Shown: piece by piece, positions 26,622 to 35,633 of the stretch | Layout of the letters: every line of letters begins with the position of its first letter | How positions within the stretch are numbered: the first letter of the stretch is position 1 | Source of the DNA: a virus | Virus record (IMG/VR): IMGVR_UViG_3300032307_000122 | Span: 1-43,899 of that record | Reading direction: 5' to 3' (one strand) | DNA: 43,899 bases | Made by a program: the position numbers and the translations under genes | The notes under the pieces: model-generated | What the model was told of the DNA's origin: nothing | Database searches by the model: none | Seen by the model: the letters and a program-made list of their open reading frames with translations, nothing else

Positions 26622-27371
26622 ATGGCAACCGCAGCAACCAATGACGGCAACGCCCGTGCCAGATTAACCGTAGATGCCACTGGCGGGCAAAACGTAATAA
26701 GCTGGTCAGCTTCCGTTACAGATAACAATCCTAGCTTTACTGGTTTTGGCACTAGCGGTGCAAGCTGGACTATTACCGTTGCTGGACAAACTGTTGCAGG
26801 AGACAGTAACAAAAGCTACGATTTTGGTACTGGAAACGTCGCTAGCCCGTTTTTTCCAACATCACGATCAGGCACCGTAACAGGCTTAGCCGCAGGAACC
26901 TATACTGTCACGGGAACCTTTACTACTACTGGTGTAGTAGGTACGGCGACTATAACCCCATTTAGCGTTAACGTTTCAGCTCCTCCAGCTCCTGCTCCAG
27001 TATTTGGAGATAGCTCAGTAGTTAGCTCAGCCAGCGTAGGTGTGGTTTATAACGATGAGGTAACAGCCAGCAACTCACCAAGCTACTCGGTTGTTTCTGG
27101 AGCTTTGCCTACTGGGCTTAATTTAAATACTTCTACTGGCGCAATTACTGGAACCCCTACCACTCCTGGAGTGTTTACTTTTGTAATCAGAGCTAGCAAT
27201 GGAGGCGGCAGCGTAGACACTGGAACGCTGACAATTACAGTGACTAGTGCTGCAAGGGTTTGGAACGGCACTGCCTTTGTGTCAGGCCTAGCTAACGTAT
27301 GGAACGGGACTGCCTTCGTATCTGGTATAATCAAAATCTGGGACGGTACAGTTTGGAAAAATACTAACTAG
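26622..27371 (+). CDS. Ig-like (He_PIG type) virion protein
   Basis: A 249-residue protein with an N-terminal beta domain, a Pro/Ala linker ([11 protein letters not shown]) and a He_PIG-type Ig-like domain: [19 protein letters not shown], then [16 protein letters not shown]. The last 35 residues contain three copies of a W-N/D-G-T motif ([20 protein letters not shown], then [10 protein letters not shown]), probably carbohydrate- or fibre-contact loops. GGGGG precedes the ATG. Ig-like domains on phage tails usually give weak cell-surface binding. Confidence 0.8.
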   Translation: MATAATNDGNARARLTVDATGGQNVISWSASVTDNNPSFTGFGTSGASWTITVAGQTVAGDSNKSYDFGTGNVASPFFPTSRSGTVTGLAAGTYTVTGTFTTTGVVGTATITPFSVNVSAPPAPAPVFGDSSVVSSASVGVVYNDEVTASNSPSYSVVSGALPTGLNLNTSTGAITGTPTTPGVFTFVIRASNGGGSVDTGTLTITVTSAARVWNGTAFVSGLANVWNGTAFVSGIIKIWDGTVWKNTN

Positions 27372-27379
27372 GAGTCCCA

Positions 27380-28018
27380 GTGTCATCATGGATCAGGCCT
27401 GTCGAAGGCAAAATTACCGACACTTTTGAAGGTCACAAAAACAGAGCAAAGCCTGCAGCAAATCCAGGTATTGACTATGGTGTTGCCTTTGGCACAGGAG
27501 TAAAAGCCGTCGCTGATGGCGTCGTTTCTGGCGTCGTGCCAACCTTTACTGGCTCTGGTGGCCGCATGATCTTCCTAGATTTTCCATCTGGACACAGAGC
27601 TGACTACCTTCATCTATCCCGCATAGACGTACTGCAGGGCCAGGAAGTAAAGCAGGGTCAGATCATTGGACTTTCTGGAGCTTCAGGCTTAGGTAAAGAG
27701 TATGGCTATGGCCCACATCTTCACTTCTCGTTCCGTGTTGGCGGAAGACCTACAATGGGCGCTGGGAACATTGACTATGAGGCATTCTTGACCCAGCAAG
27801 GTGCTGCACCTGCTGCACCTAAGGCTCCTGCTGCCCCTAAGGCACCTAAGGCACCAGCTGCAAAGCCTGCTGCCACTGGAACCTACACCGTCAAAAGTGG
27901 CGACAACCTAACTAAGATTGCCAAGGCTAACGGTACTACCGTTGCCAAGCTTACAGAGCTAAACGGGATAAAGAACGCTAACTTGATCAACGTTGGTCAA
28001 GTATTGAAACTAGGTTAA
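27380..28018 (+). CDS. Endolysin: M23 peptidase plus LysM
   Basis: A 212-residue protein with GTG start and AGGAG 5 nt upstream. The M23 (LytM-type) metallopeptidase domain covers about residues 10-135: NPGIDYG (Asp32), YLHLS (His78) and GPHLHFS (His113, His115). A Pro/Ala/Lys linker (about 143-167) leads to a LysM domain (168-212) that binds peptidoglycan. M23 enzymes cut peptide cross-links of the wall. The first zinc ligand, usually His before GxD, is Asn28 here; His19 in GHKNR may replace it. The holin candidate follows 10 nt later. There is no signal peptide, so release would need the holin. Confidence 0.88.
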   Translation: MSSWIRPVEGKITDTFEGHKNRAKPAANPGIDYGVAFGTGVKAVADGVVSGVVPTFTGSGGRMIFLDFPSGHRADYLHLSRIDVLQGQEVKQGQIIGLSGASGLGKEYGYGPHLHFSFRVGGRPTMGAGNIDYEAFLTQQGAAPAAPKAPAAPKAPKAPAAKPAATGTYTVKSGDNLTKIAKANGTTVAKLTELNGIKNANLINVGQVLKLG

Positions 28019-28028
28019 GGATAAATAC

Positions 28029-28286
28029 ATGAAAATTTGGTTGGATATCGCTAGAAGAACCGTTGCCGTCATCATCTTGAAGGTCACAGGTATCTTTGTT
28101 GGTGGAGCCGTTATTGGCCTAGAAGTCAGGGATGCTATCGCTATGGCAGCCTTTGCGGGCCTTATGGACGTTGGACAGGAGCTGTCTCGCTCTTACCTAT
28201 CAGATGGCAAGCTAGATCCTGAAGAAATTAACAAGAGCTTTGGCAAGATTGCTGAATCCAGCAAAAACAAGGGCGACAAGGCTTAG
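28029..28286 (+). CDS. Holin candidate
   Basis: An 85-residue protein with a hydrophobic N-terminal half (about residues 12-33, AVIILKVTGIFVGGAVIGL), a second weakly hydrophobic helix (DAIAMAAFAGLMDVG) and a charged C-terminus (SSKNKGDKA). This layout, with AAGGA before the ATG and position just after the endolysin, points to a holin that makes holes in the cytoplasmic membrane. The second helix may be amphipathic rather than membrane-spanning. Confidence 0.7.
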   Translation: MKIWLDIARRTVAVIILKVTGIFVGGAVIGLEVRDAIAMAAFAGLMDVGQELSRSYLSDGKLDPEEINKSFGKIAESSKNKGDKA

Positions 28287-28309
28287 ACACGCCGATAGCT
28301 AAAAAGCCC

Positions 28310-28337
28310 TTGACAGGCTCGCCTGGCAGGCTAGGCT
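28310..28337 (+). promoter_or_regulatory. Sigma-70-type promoter with palindrome in the spacer
   Basis: TTGACA (28310-28315), a 16-nt spacer and TAGGCT (28332-28337); RNA would start near 28344. The spacer contains the palindrome GCCTGGCAGGC (28321-28331), a likely operator. An AAGGAG ribosome binding site and the ATG at 28370 follow. Confidence 0.65.
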
Positions 28338-28369
28338 AAACCTTGAAGTACTACATGAAGGAGACGATC

Positions 28370-28591
28370 ATGCTACAAGGACTTACCCCACCTGAAAAGG
28401 AATACGTTTGCGCGTTTATAAGAAGCGCCGTAGACAAGCTAGACAAGGACGACTACAAGATCCTTGAAGACAACCTTGCTGACCCTAGATGGAACCACGC
28501 TAACTTAGCCACCGCGCTAAACGAGCGTGGCTTCAAGTGTTATGCTGATCAAGTAAGGCTACACAGAACGGGCAGGTGTATTTGTGCTTAA
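28370..28591 (+). CDS. Small protein of unknown function
   Basis: A 73-residue helical protein starting MLQGLTPPEKEYVCAFIRSA with a Cys/His/Arg end (RLHRTGRCICA). The start at 28370 was chosen over 28343 because AAGGAG lies just upstream and the earlier ATG would coincide with the predicted RNA start. It is the first gene after a strong promoter and overlaps the metallophosphoesterase gene by 8 nt. The form resembles small winged-helix-like phage proteins, but I cannot assign it. Confidence 0.7.
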   Translation: MLQGLTPPEKEYVCAFIRSAVDKLDKDDYKILEDNLADPRWNHANLATALNERGFKCYADQVRLHRTGRCICA

Positions 28592-29549
28592 CGACTTAAG
28601 GCCTCAACCTAAATGGGATCTGGTGCAGCCAGCTAAACCTGTTTACATCAACAACCCTAAGGAACCTAAGAAGGTCAAGTCTAAGCAGAAGGTTTGGGTA
28701 GTATTACCTGACCCGCAGATTGGCTATCGCCATATCGACGGCCAGTGGCTACCGTTCCATGATGAAGGCGCTATGGATGTAGCTCTTCAGATCACTAACT
28801 GGCTTTATCATAACGACCGTGTTGACGGCATCATAAACTTAGGTGACTTTCTAGATCTACCAAGCCAAGGTCGCTTCGAGCAAGAAGCAGCTTTTGCTGG
28901 TACAACTCAAGCCGCATTCGATAGAGGTCATAAGTTTCTACAAGAGCAACGAGCTGCAGCTGGCCCTAATGCTGAAATTGTTTTGATCGAAGGTAATCAC
29001 GATCGCAGACTTGAGAAGTTTATTATGATCAACGCTGCTAGTGCATGGGGGCTCAAGCGAGCTAACATGGAAGAGTTGCCAGTAATGAGCATCCCTTATT
29101 TACTGAGACTTGATGAAATTGGAGTTCACTACATTGATGCCTACCCAGCGGGAGCCTATTGGCTTACTGATAGTCTCAGGGCCATCCATGGCACCAAAGC
29201 AAGATCAAACGGATCCACAGCAGCCGCTTACACCAACGCAGACCCACACATCTCAACCATCTTCGGACATTCACACAGACTTGAAATTCAGTCCAAGACA
29301 GTCTTTAACCGTGACGGAGCTATTAAATCAGTCGCCGTCAGTCCAGGCTGCTTATGTCGAGTTGATGGAGCAGTTCCTAGCGTTAATGGATCCACACACA
29401 TTGACGGAACTTCGGCCAGGTATTACGAGAACTGGCAAAACGGAATCTTGATTGTAACCATCGAAGATGAGAAGCCATACTTCGAGCTAGTGCAGATCAA
29501 CGACAGTGTGGCTTACTTCAGGGGACAGAAGTTTAAATCTACTTTGTAG
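28584..29549 (+). CDS. Calcineurin-like metallophosphoesterase
   Basis: A 321-residue protein with GTG start. The metallophosphoesterase motifs are in order: DPQ (43-45, with Gln where His is usual), LGDFLD, GNHDRR and GHSHRLE. Such enzymes cut phosphodiester bonds with two metal ions. Phage members include DNA-repair-like nucleases (Mre11/SbcD type), polynucleotide phosphatases and RNA 2'-phosphodiesterases. The substrate here is unknown. The 3' end overlaps that of the convergent HNH gene by 11 nt. Confidence 0.85.
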   Translation: MLNDLRPQPKWDLVQPAKPVYINNPKEPKKVKSKQKVWVVLPDPQIGYRHIDGQWLPFHDEGAMDVALQITNWLYHNDRVDGIINLGDFLDLPSQGRFEQEAAFAGTTQAAFDRGHKFLQEQRAAAGPNAEIVLIEGNHDRRLEKFIMINAASAWGLKRANMEELPVMSIPYLLRLDEIGVHYIDAYPAGAYWLTDSLRAIHGTKARSNGSTAAAYTNADPHISTIFGHSHRLEIQSKTVFNRDGAIKSVAVSPGCLCRVDGAVPSVNGSTHIDGTSARYYENWQNGILIVTIEDEKPYFELVQINDSVAYFRGQKFKSTL

Positions 29550-30156
29550 CATCCTCTACACGGCGCTTTTCAGCATCCAGTAGCTCCTGAGTATTAGCCT
29601 TCGTAACGGCGTCATGCGCCTCGTAGGAGCCCTCAGGTACAAAAGGTAGAGTCTGGTCTGGTCTAGGGCCGTAGAACGGGTCATTCACGCCGTGCCAAGT
29701 ATTGTGGCAGAACGAGCAGATCCTGTGAACATTGCCTGGAGCGTTATTCATTGTGTTCTTATCTGGCCCGTGATGTCTGTCGGTAGCAGCTCTACCAATA
29801 CAGCCAACGATAGGTACAACCCCACCACCAGCAAACTTTAGATTAGCCCATTCGCAAACCATGCCAGTTTCGATTGGGTACATTTCAGCTGCACGCTTAC
29901 GTCCAGTAGATACTGGATCCTTGTAGCTGCCAATGTCTTTGGTACCACCGTAGCCGTCTTCGATGTAACCAGTATCAGCCAAGGAGGCTGAGTCGGAAAG
30001 GGGGACGACACCAGCCTCCTTGACCTCACCTGTTGGGCTGAAAACTAAATTGCCACCACAGCAGCAATCTCCATCAAAGCTTTCATCCCAGGTCATTTCG
30101 CATTCATTGCAAAACCCAGCACGGCAAAGATAACAGTAGTTATCTCCAGTACTCAT
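29539..30156 (-). CDS. HNH endonuclease with zinc-binding cysteines
   Basis: A 205-residue protein. The N-terminus has a cysteine cluster (CYLCRAGFCNEC and CCCGG). The C-terminal half holds the HNH motif: GRAATDRHHGPDKNTMNN, then VHRICSFCHNTWH. HNH enzymes cut DNA with one metal ion. The start at 30156 was chosen because GGAAGAG lies just upstream; a TTG at 30174 is less likely. It may act in packaging, replication start or as a free-standing homing nuclease. The overlap with the primase gene is 17 nt. Confidence 0.82.
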   Translation of the reverse strand: MSTGDNYCYLCRAGFCNECEMTWDESFDGDCCCGGNLVFSPTGEVKEAGVVPLSDSASLADTGYIEDGYGGTKDIGSYKDPVSTGRKRAAEMYPIETGMVCEWANLKFAGGGVVPIVGCIGRAATDRHHGPDKNTMNNAPGNVHRICSFCHNTWHGVNDPFYGPRPDQTLPFVPEGSYEAHDAVTKANTQELLDAEKRRVEDATK

Positions 30157-32626
30157 CGCGCTCTTCCTTTTCAATCATAGAGTCAGCGTTAGGGGCCAAG
30201 TCCACAAGTTCTATGCCTGTAAACATCCTAATGCCTGCGCCGTCAGTTTCGCCTACGTTTAGTCGGGACCTGATCTCTCTAGCAAGAGCGTTTTGGGTTA
30301 TGTACTTCTCACCGTTATCAATACACCAATCACGGTAAGCGTTGAATACGCTGGTCTTTGTAGCTGTACCAGTTGAAGCAATCACAACACGTTCGTCAAT
30401 AAACTTGGCGATGTGATCTTCCTCGTGACGGTAAGTCAACGTGGAAAGCTTAATTGAGTCAGGCTCGTTGAAGCCCTGTGTAGTGACTCGGACTGCACCC
30501 TCGATCATCCAAGATAGGATGCCTGGGCCTTCTTTTTCGATCATTGTCTGAGCAAAGTTTTCTTTACGCTTCTCAGCAGGCACGGTGATGTTGAAGTCAA
30601 TCTTGCGAAGTCTTCTCCAGAAACCATCACCACCAGATTTAACAGCTGGCAGGTGGTTCACCGCCAAGAACAGGGTGTGAGTAGGTTTGAAGTCAAAGAA
30701 GTTCTGGTTCATAAAGCGAGCAGATAGCGTGTCGCCACCAGTAAGCATCTTTACTCTCGACTCGTTGAACTTTCCATCTGGTCTGGTCTCGCTAGCCATA
30801 GCAAAGCGAACTCCTCGTAGTCTGGCGATCTCAGTAGGATGTGTTGTGTTGCTGGCATCAAGCAAGAAGTTCTCAGGCATTGTCGCAGCATAGTCACCCA
30901 AGATACCCGCAACTACATCTAGAAGGGTTGACTTACCGTTCGCTCCTGATCCGACAAGCACTGGGAGCACATGGAACCTCGAATCTCCGAAGAGAGATGC
31001 CCCAAGCAATTCTTGCAAGTATTCAATTCTTTCAGTGTCTTGGATAACATCTTTGAGGAAGCCAGTCCACAAAGGAGTTGCCACTTCAGACGGAGATACT
31101 GTCGTTTGCCTAGTGACCAAATCAATCTTGCGGTCAGCTGGACGTATCTCACCAGTTTGGAGATTAACGATGCCAGCTGGCGTACAGAGGTCGTTTGGCT
31201 GGGTGTCCATGTCGAGAGCTTGGACTTGAACTTCTGGATCTGTTCCTGCGATAACGATGGCATTTTGTATCCTATCTTTGTTGACCGATGCCTGCGCCCA
31301 TTTTACTTGATCGTCGTTCGCAGGGGTTTGTACGATAAATTCAGCAGCGTCGATCGCTGCTTGAAATAGTGCTTTCTCTTTGTCAATAACAAATCTTCCG
31401 CCATCCCAGCGGAACCATCCAAGATCAGGTACAAACTTGTAGTGACCTTGGTTGAAGTAAACCAATCGACGTGCGTTGGCTGCATCAGTGCGTCCGTATG
31501 TACCATAGCTAGCCCGATAGATCTCAACTAACTCATTGAAATCAAAATCTTGATTAGCGGAAGGCTCGCCAAGGACGCTGCTCGGGTCGCCTGTGAAAAA
31601 ATCTGAGTGCTGGTGCCTTCTCAGTTCGTGTTGCAACTTGTCGTGCGAGAAGGTCTCAACACGCGCAATGGCCCATTTGTTAGCCCCTTGGATCTCTCCT
31701 TGGTGCATCTCGCGCCGTGGATCAAGTGTCAAGAAGTACTGGAAACGCTCAGCTACTAGCTTTAGTAGTTCATCAGCGGTGTCCTTGCTAACGCATCCGT
31801 TGCGGTGTGCAGCGTTGATCAATACCAGTTGCTGTAGTAGCCAGCCGTGCCTTGACTTAGGTGCACCATTAGTTGGGCGTACACCAGCGTAAAGGGTTGG
31901 GGTGAACTGGCAATCATGCGCAGCGAACTCCCAATCGGATGCACTGGATACTAACTCATACTCTTCTGGTAGCGATGACTCACTTGAGATGCCGTGTGCG
32001 ATAAGTACATCATTGATCTCATCAATAGTGATTGGTCGCCAGTTCTGGTGCAACATAGTTATCACTGGTGCAGGGTTAGCTGCATCCTTGAAGTTGCGAG
32101 AGCCTGGAGCTCTAAAGATGCGAGGTAGGTCAAACACGCTATCAAGTTGGATACCTTGTGATGCACCTAAGAACTTGCAGAATAATCCCCAGCGGTTTAG
32201 TACACCAGATGCTAATGCGTTGTCAACGTGATCATCTTCGATGGCCCAGTAAGGCTGAATGCCATGACCTGAGTAAACAGTTGCAGTAGGACCAACACCG
32301 ATCAGGTCAGTGATTAGATCTACGAAGTCTCTTGCAGCCTTGACTGATCCAGCGCCCGTGTCTTTGTAATCGATGTCGATGTACACAGCGGCTAGCTGAT
32401 CGATGTCTCTAGCTGTAGCTCTGCCGTTAACGCTTGACGGGTTGATCTCGAACCAGATGTTGTTGTCGAGTGCATCGAGTGCGGCGACAACTGAGTCTGC
32501 TAGATCAACCTTGATGGTCTTGGCAGTAAATTTTTGTTTTGCTGATTGGTAACAGATCGTTACGTTATCTTCTTCAGAGCGCCCTAAGCGACTTAGTAGC
32601 TCTTTGAATTGCGATGGCGAATTCAC
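30140..32626 (-). CDS. Primase-polymerase / SF3 helicase fusion (PrimPol-D5)
   Basis: An 828-residue protein, GTG start with AAGGA upstream. The N-terminal AEP (PrimPol) domain has VYIDIDYKD (catalytic DID at about 84-86), SGHGIQPYW (about 119-127) and FDLPRIFRAPGSRNFK. The middle is D5_N-like. The C-terminal SF3 helicase has Walker A GSGANGKST near residue 550, then FNESRVKMLTGGD and LFLAVNHLPAV (sensor region), and RRLRKIDF. It should prime, perhaps extend, and unwind DNA. No family A, B or C DNA polymerase was found, so this may carry part of the synthesis load. Confidence 0.88.
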   Translation of the reverse strand: MNSPSQFKELLSRLGRSEEDNVTICYQSAKQKFTAKTIKVDLADSVVAALDALDNNIWFEINPSSVNGRATARDIDQLAAVYIDIDYKDTGAGSVKAARDFVDLITDLIGVGPTATVYSGHGIQPYWAIEDDHVDNALASGVLNRWGLFCKFLGASQGIQLDSVFDLPRIFRAPGSRNFKDAANPAPVITMLHQNWRPITIDEINDVLIAHGISSESSLPEEYELVSSASDWEFAAHDCQFTPTLYAGVRPTNGAPKSRHGWLLQQLVLINAAHRNGCVSKDTADELLKLVAERFQYFLTLDPRREMHQGEIQGANKWAIARVETFSHDKLQHELRRHQHSDFFTGDPSSVLGEPSANQDFDFNELVEIYRASYGTYGRTDAANARRLVYFNQGHYKFVPDLGWFRWDGGRFVIDKEKALFQAAIDAAEFIVQTPANDDQVKWAQASVNKDRIQNAIVIAGTDPEVQVQALDMDTQPNDLCTPAGIVNLQTGEIRPADRKIDLVTRQTTVSPSEVATPLWTGFLKDVIQDTERIEYLQELLGASLFGDSRFHVLPVLVGSGANGKSTLLDVVAGILGDYAATMPENFLLDASNTTHPTEIARLRGVRFAMASETRPDGKFNESRVKMLTGGDTLSARFMNQNFFDFKPTHTLFLAVNHLPAVKSGGDGFWRRLRKIDFNITVPAEKRKENFAQTMIEKEGPGILSWMIEGAVRVTTQGFNEPDSIKLSTLTYRHEEDHIAKFIDERVVIASTGTATKTSVFNAYRDWCIDNGEKYITQNALAREIRSRLNVGETDGAGIRMFTGIELVDLAPNADSMIEKEERDEYWR

Positions 32627-32658
32627 AACATCCTTTCATAAATGCTCGATGGAGGAGC

Positions 32659-32692
32659 GCGGGGACTGGCGAGAGAGGGGACCAGTCCCCGC
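32659..32692. repeat. Hairpin in the leader of the PrimPol gene
   Basis: A perfect 11-bp stem (GCGGGGACTGG at 32659-32669 with 32682-32692) and 12-nt loop lie in the 93-nt gap between the ssDNA-binding candidate and the PrimPol gene. There is no T run after it on the minus strand, so it looks more like an attenuator, processing or stability element than a simple terminator. Confidence 0.65.
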
Positions 32693-32719
32693 TTATCTTA
32701 ACCTTAGGGAGAGAGGAAC

Positions 32720-33355
32720 CTAGAAGGTTAAGACACTTTCTACAGCTGCAACTGAGACACCAAGGTTCTCAGCAATCTCTGCTGCAGTGAAACCGTTCGA
32801 CTGTAGGGTCTCAGCAACTTTAGTTTGCTTTGCGTCGAGGGCTTCAATCTTACCACCACTTGCGATAGGAGCTGCGCCCAGATCGCCTAGTAGTGCGTCA
32901 ACATCTGGCTTAGAGGTGCCAGCGGTCAACTCAATGGCGTAAAGCTTTACGTCATTGTAGCGCTTGTTCTGTGATGGCTTGGTGCCAGACAGGGTGATCT
33001 TGAAGGTTGAGCCAATCTCAAGCTTCTTCATACCCTTCTTTGCCATTTCATCCTTGGTCGCCTTTAGCTTCTGACCAAACAAGAAGACGCGTCTGCGTCC
33101 ATCATCATCTGGGTCAGATGGGTCGGCGTATGATGTCGATAGCGTTACTTCGATCTGAAGCTTTGGCTTACCGTCATCCCAGAACTCAAGTTTAGTTGGG
33201 TCCTCGTAGTTGCGAACCTGCACTGTGCGTAGGTCCACGATTGTACCAGTGTAGCCTTCGCCAACTTGTGTGTCCTTGAAGGACAACGATGGTACCGAAG
33301 CACCACTTAGTAGGTCATCTACGCCTGGTAGGTTATCTGCATTGTATTCTGCCAT
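32720..33355 (-). CDS. ssDNA-binding-like protein with C-terminal HTH
   Basis: A 211-residue protein. The central part (about 25-145) looks like an OB fold, with VGEGYTGTIVDLRTVQVRNY and KLQIEVTLSTSY. The C-terminus (about 185-211) has an HTH-like helix pair (GFTAAEIAENLGVSVAAVES). It sits between PrimPol and the Cas4-like nuclease, as expected for an ssDNA-binding replication protein. There is no typical acidic SSB tail. AAAGGA lies before the ATG. Confidence 0.65.
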   Translation of the reverse strand: MAEYNADNLPGVDDLLSGASVPSLSFKDTQVGEGYTGTIVDLRTVQVRNYEDPTKLEFWDDGKPKLQIEVTLSTSYADPSDPDDDGRRRVFLFGQKLKATKDEMAKKGMKKLEIGSTFKITLSGTKPSQNKRYNDVKLYAIELTAGTSKPDVDALLGDLGAAPIASGGKIEALDAKQTKVAETLQSNGFTAAEIAENLGVSVAAVESVLTF

Positions 33356-33382
33356 TTTTTTCCTTTTTTCGTTTTATTAGTT

Positions 33383-34144
33383 TTAGATCATTGACTCGAC
33401 GTCAGAATGATCTGTCTCGTCATAGCGTCTGCAACTAAAGCAAAAGCTTGCCTTAGGTGCTTTATCTATTACTTTGTCCCATCCGACCAGCTCTGCTGCA
33501 TCGATCATTGATTCAAGCGCAGCGAGTGATTCGAGTGCGACTTGAGCATCGTAGCGGAGCATAACTACCACTGCGTTCTCAAGCTTGTCCTCCCTTGGTA
33601 AGAAGGTCAAGGATACGTGGCTAACCTCGTAGCCCTTTTGCGCCCAGCCATAGCCGTACAGCATAGCTTGGACACGATACTGATCTTTGATTTTGCCCTT
33701 GCGAGCATCCTCTAGAGCAGTCTTGCCAACAACTTTCCAATCGTTGACAACACCAGCCCAACCTGCTTTACCTGTGAAGGCAAACATGTCGCATGAGCCA
33801 GTGAGCTTTAGATCCTTGTACTCATGTACAAAGAGTCGTTCTTCAAGTTTGTAGTCCATAGGGAAGTTGGTGTTGAAACCATCTTCGAGAGCATTGTGAA
33901 CAGCTGTACCGATAAACGGATACCATGCGCCATCAACATTGCGTGGAGTTAGTGCGAGCTTACGTGCGATGCACTTCTTGCAATCCATGCCGACTTCACT
34001 GATACCGATTTGGATCTGCTTTGATCGCTCAGTAACAAATAGTTCAGGGATGCGAGCCATCCATGTTTGTGCAGCAGCAACGGCAACATTATCTTTTGCG
34101 TCGTATTCGCTGATGTCGGTTTCATGGATCTTAATCGTCGCCAA
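33383..34144 (-). CDS. Cas4/RecB-like PD-(D/E)XK exonuclease with Fe-S cysteines
   Basis: A 253-residue protein. Motifs in order: DCKKC (first cysteine pair), GTAVHNALEDGF (His), LTGSCDMF (Asp), NDWKVVGKT (D-x-K core) and QYRVQAMLYGYGW (Q-x(3)-Y), then FCFSC near the C-terminus. Four cysteines in this arrangement hold a 4Fe-4S cluster in Cas4/AddB enzymes. Stand-alone phage members act as 5'-end exonucleases in recombination-dependent replication. The start is TTG at 34144 with GAGGAG upstream; it overlaps the helicase gene by 14 nt. No CRISPR array is present, so a CRISPR role is unlikely. Confidence 0.85.
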   Translation of the reverse strand: MATIKIHETDISEYDAKDNVAVAAAQTWMARIPELFVTERSKQIQIGISEVGMDCKKCIARKLALTPRNVDGAWYPFIGTAVHNALEDGFNTNFPMDYKLEERLFVHEYKDLKLTGSCDMFAFTGKAGWAGVVNDWKVVGKTALEDARKGKIKDQYRVQAMLYGYGWAQKGYEVSHVSLTFLPREDKLENAVVVMLRYDAQVALESLAALESMIDAAELVGWDKVIDKAPKASFCFSCRRYDETDHSDVESMI

Positions 34145-35633
34145 GTGGGGTCTCCTCTGTCTTGCCAGTTAAGTGCTGGACTACCTTGCGGCTAAAGTCT
34201 ATGCCTCTTGAGCCATCAAGTAAAGCCCGAGTGATTAATCGGCGTGTCGTGGACACTTCTGCGATGGCCATGTCAATTGAATTCTTAGATAGCAGGTGCC
34301 AGATAGACACCTTGTGCATGTTGCTGGCGCGGTGGATGCGGTCCTCGATCTGCTCTAACTTATCTGGGTCATAAGGTAAGTCAAGCATGATTAGATCATC
34401 AGCTGTGTCGAGAGTAATACCCACACCCATCGAGCCAGATAGTAGAACAACACGCAGTGGGTCGTTGATGTCTTGGAACCTATTTTGTACATCTGCTCGC
34501 TGTGTTGCAGTTAGATCTCCCGTGAGTAGCTCAGCGTGCACACCATGCTTGGATAGCTGCTCCTTAGCCCATTTCAAAGTCTTGACGTATTGCGATGCGA
34601 TTACTACTTTTCCATTCAGACCGAGATCCTCCATGTAGCCGCGCTCGCTAAGCCAACCAAGCAACCATTCCATTTTGTTAGAGTGCTCGCCGTTGTATGT
34701 TGCTAACTGCCGAGCAATGGTGCTAAATACCAATAGCGATGTCGGTGATGGATCGTTCATAGCTTCACGTTCAGCGTTGCGGTAAAGTTCTTTCTGATCA
34801 GCGGTCATAGCGAGCTCAATAAAGTTATACGACTTAGCAGGTAGCTCTGGTAGTACTTCTTCTTTGGTGCGACGTATTACCATGTCCTTATCAAGCTGAG
34901 CCCAATCGTATGGTCGCTTGAGTGAGCCAATGCGTTTTACTGTGCGAGTGCGAGAAACTTTCTGATCATACACATTGAACTTATCTTCAATCCAATTCCA
35001 ATGAGTCTTAGGTAAGGCGTTGGGTGCAATGAACTTCCAAGTGCCGTATCTATTTTCTAACTTACCTCTATCGGGTGTACCAGAGATAGCTATCTTGAGT
35101 GAAGATGTTTGGTCGTGTACTTGAAGCATCTCTAAGCCTCGCCAGAAGTTTGTCTTGGTGCCAGGCTTGACGATTGGTAATACTAAGTGAGACTCATCGA
35201 TAGCAATGGCTGACCAGTAAGGATCCATAAGCGCTGGAATGCGTGGACCCTTCTTGGTCGTTGCCAATGCATCGTGATTAGCTACCACTATTAGCGGATG
35301 GGTACCATCTTCTGCGAGTGCCGAACTTAGTATCTTGTTCTTCTTTTCTGCGCTGCCTGATGATAGGTCCACTACTTTTAGGTGCGGGTATCTGGGTGAT
35401 AAGTATCTCTGTATAGTGTCGATCCATGCCGTGCGAGCATTCACAACTGGTGTCAGTATCAGCATTGCGTGCGAGTCGATCGGGTTCAGTAAGTCCGCTA
35501 GCTCGAAGCTGGCCAAGACTTCTAAAGTTTTGCCAAGCCCAGGCTGATCCGCTAGCAAGATCTTCTTCTGTGAAGCTATCCTCATCGATGCTTGCTGTTG
35601 GTAGGGATACAGTATCTCTTTGTAAATTGTCAT
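34131..35633 (-). CDS. SNF2-like superfamily 2 helicase
   Basis: A 500-residue protein. Motif Q-like LYPYQQQA (8-15), motif I DQPGLGKT (29-36), motif II DESH, motif III AISGTPDRG, and motif VI QIEDRIHRASN near 440. The set fits SNF2/DEAD-box ATPases, which remodel or translocate on DNA. The start at 35633 has GAGAG upstream and keeps motif Q. It lies between WhiB-linked genes and the Cas4-like nuclease. The first 356 nt are also open in the frame of the gene before. It may help restart replication forks or process recombination intermediates. Confidence 0.88.
   Translation of the reverse strand: MTIYKEILYPYQQQASMRIASQKKILLADQPGLGKTLEVLASFELADLLNPIDSHAMLILTPVVNARTAWIDTIQRYLSPRYPHLKVVDLSSGSAEKKNKILSSALAEDGTHPLIVVANHDALATTKKGPRIPALMDPYWSAIAIDESHLVLPIVKPGTKTNFWRGLEMLQVHDQTSSLKIAISGTPDRGKLENRYGTWKFIAPNALPKTHWNWIEDKFNVYDQKVSRTRTVKRIGSLKRPYDWAQLDKDMVIRRTKEEVLPELPAKSYNFIELAMTADQKELYRNAEREAMNDPSPTSLLVFSTIARQLATYNGEHSNKMEWLLGWLSERGYMEDLGLNGKVVIASQYVKTLKWAKEQLSKHGVHAELLTGDLTATQRADVQNRFQDINDPLRVVLLSGSMGVGITLDTADDLIMLDLPYDPDKLEQIEDRIHRASNMHKVSIWHLLSKNSIDMAIAEVSTTRRLITRALLDGSRGIDFSRKVVQHLTGKTEETPLGDD

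Noticed and set aside
31593-32231. Plus-strand frames inside the PrimPol gene
   Set aside because: They lie opposite conserved primase motifs and carry no ribosome binding sites.
33383-34144. Cas4-like nuclease as part of a phage CRISPR system
   Set aside because: No repeat-spacer array and no other cas gene; the neighbours are replication genes.
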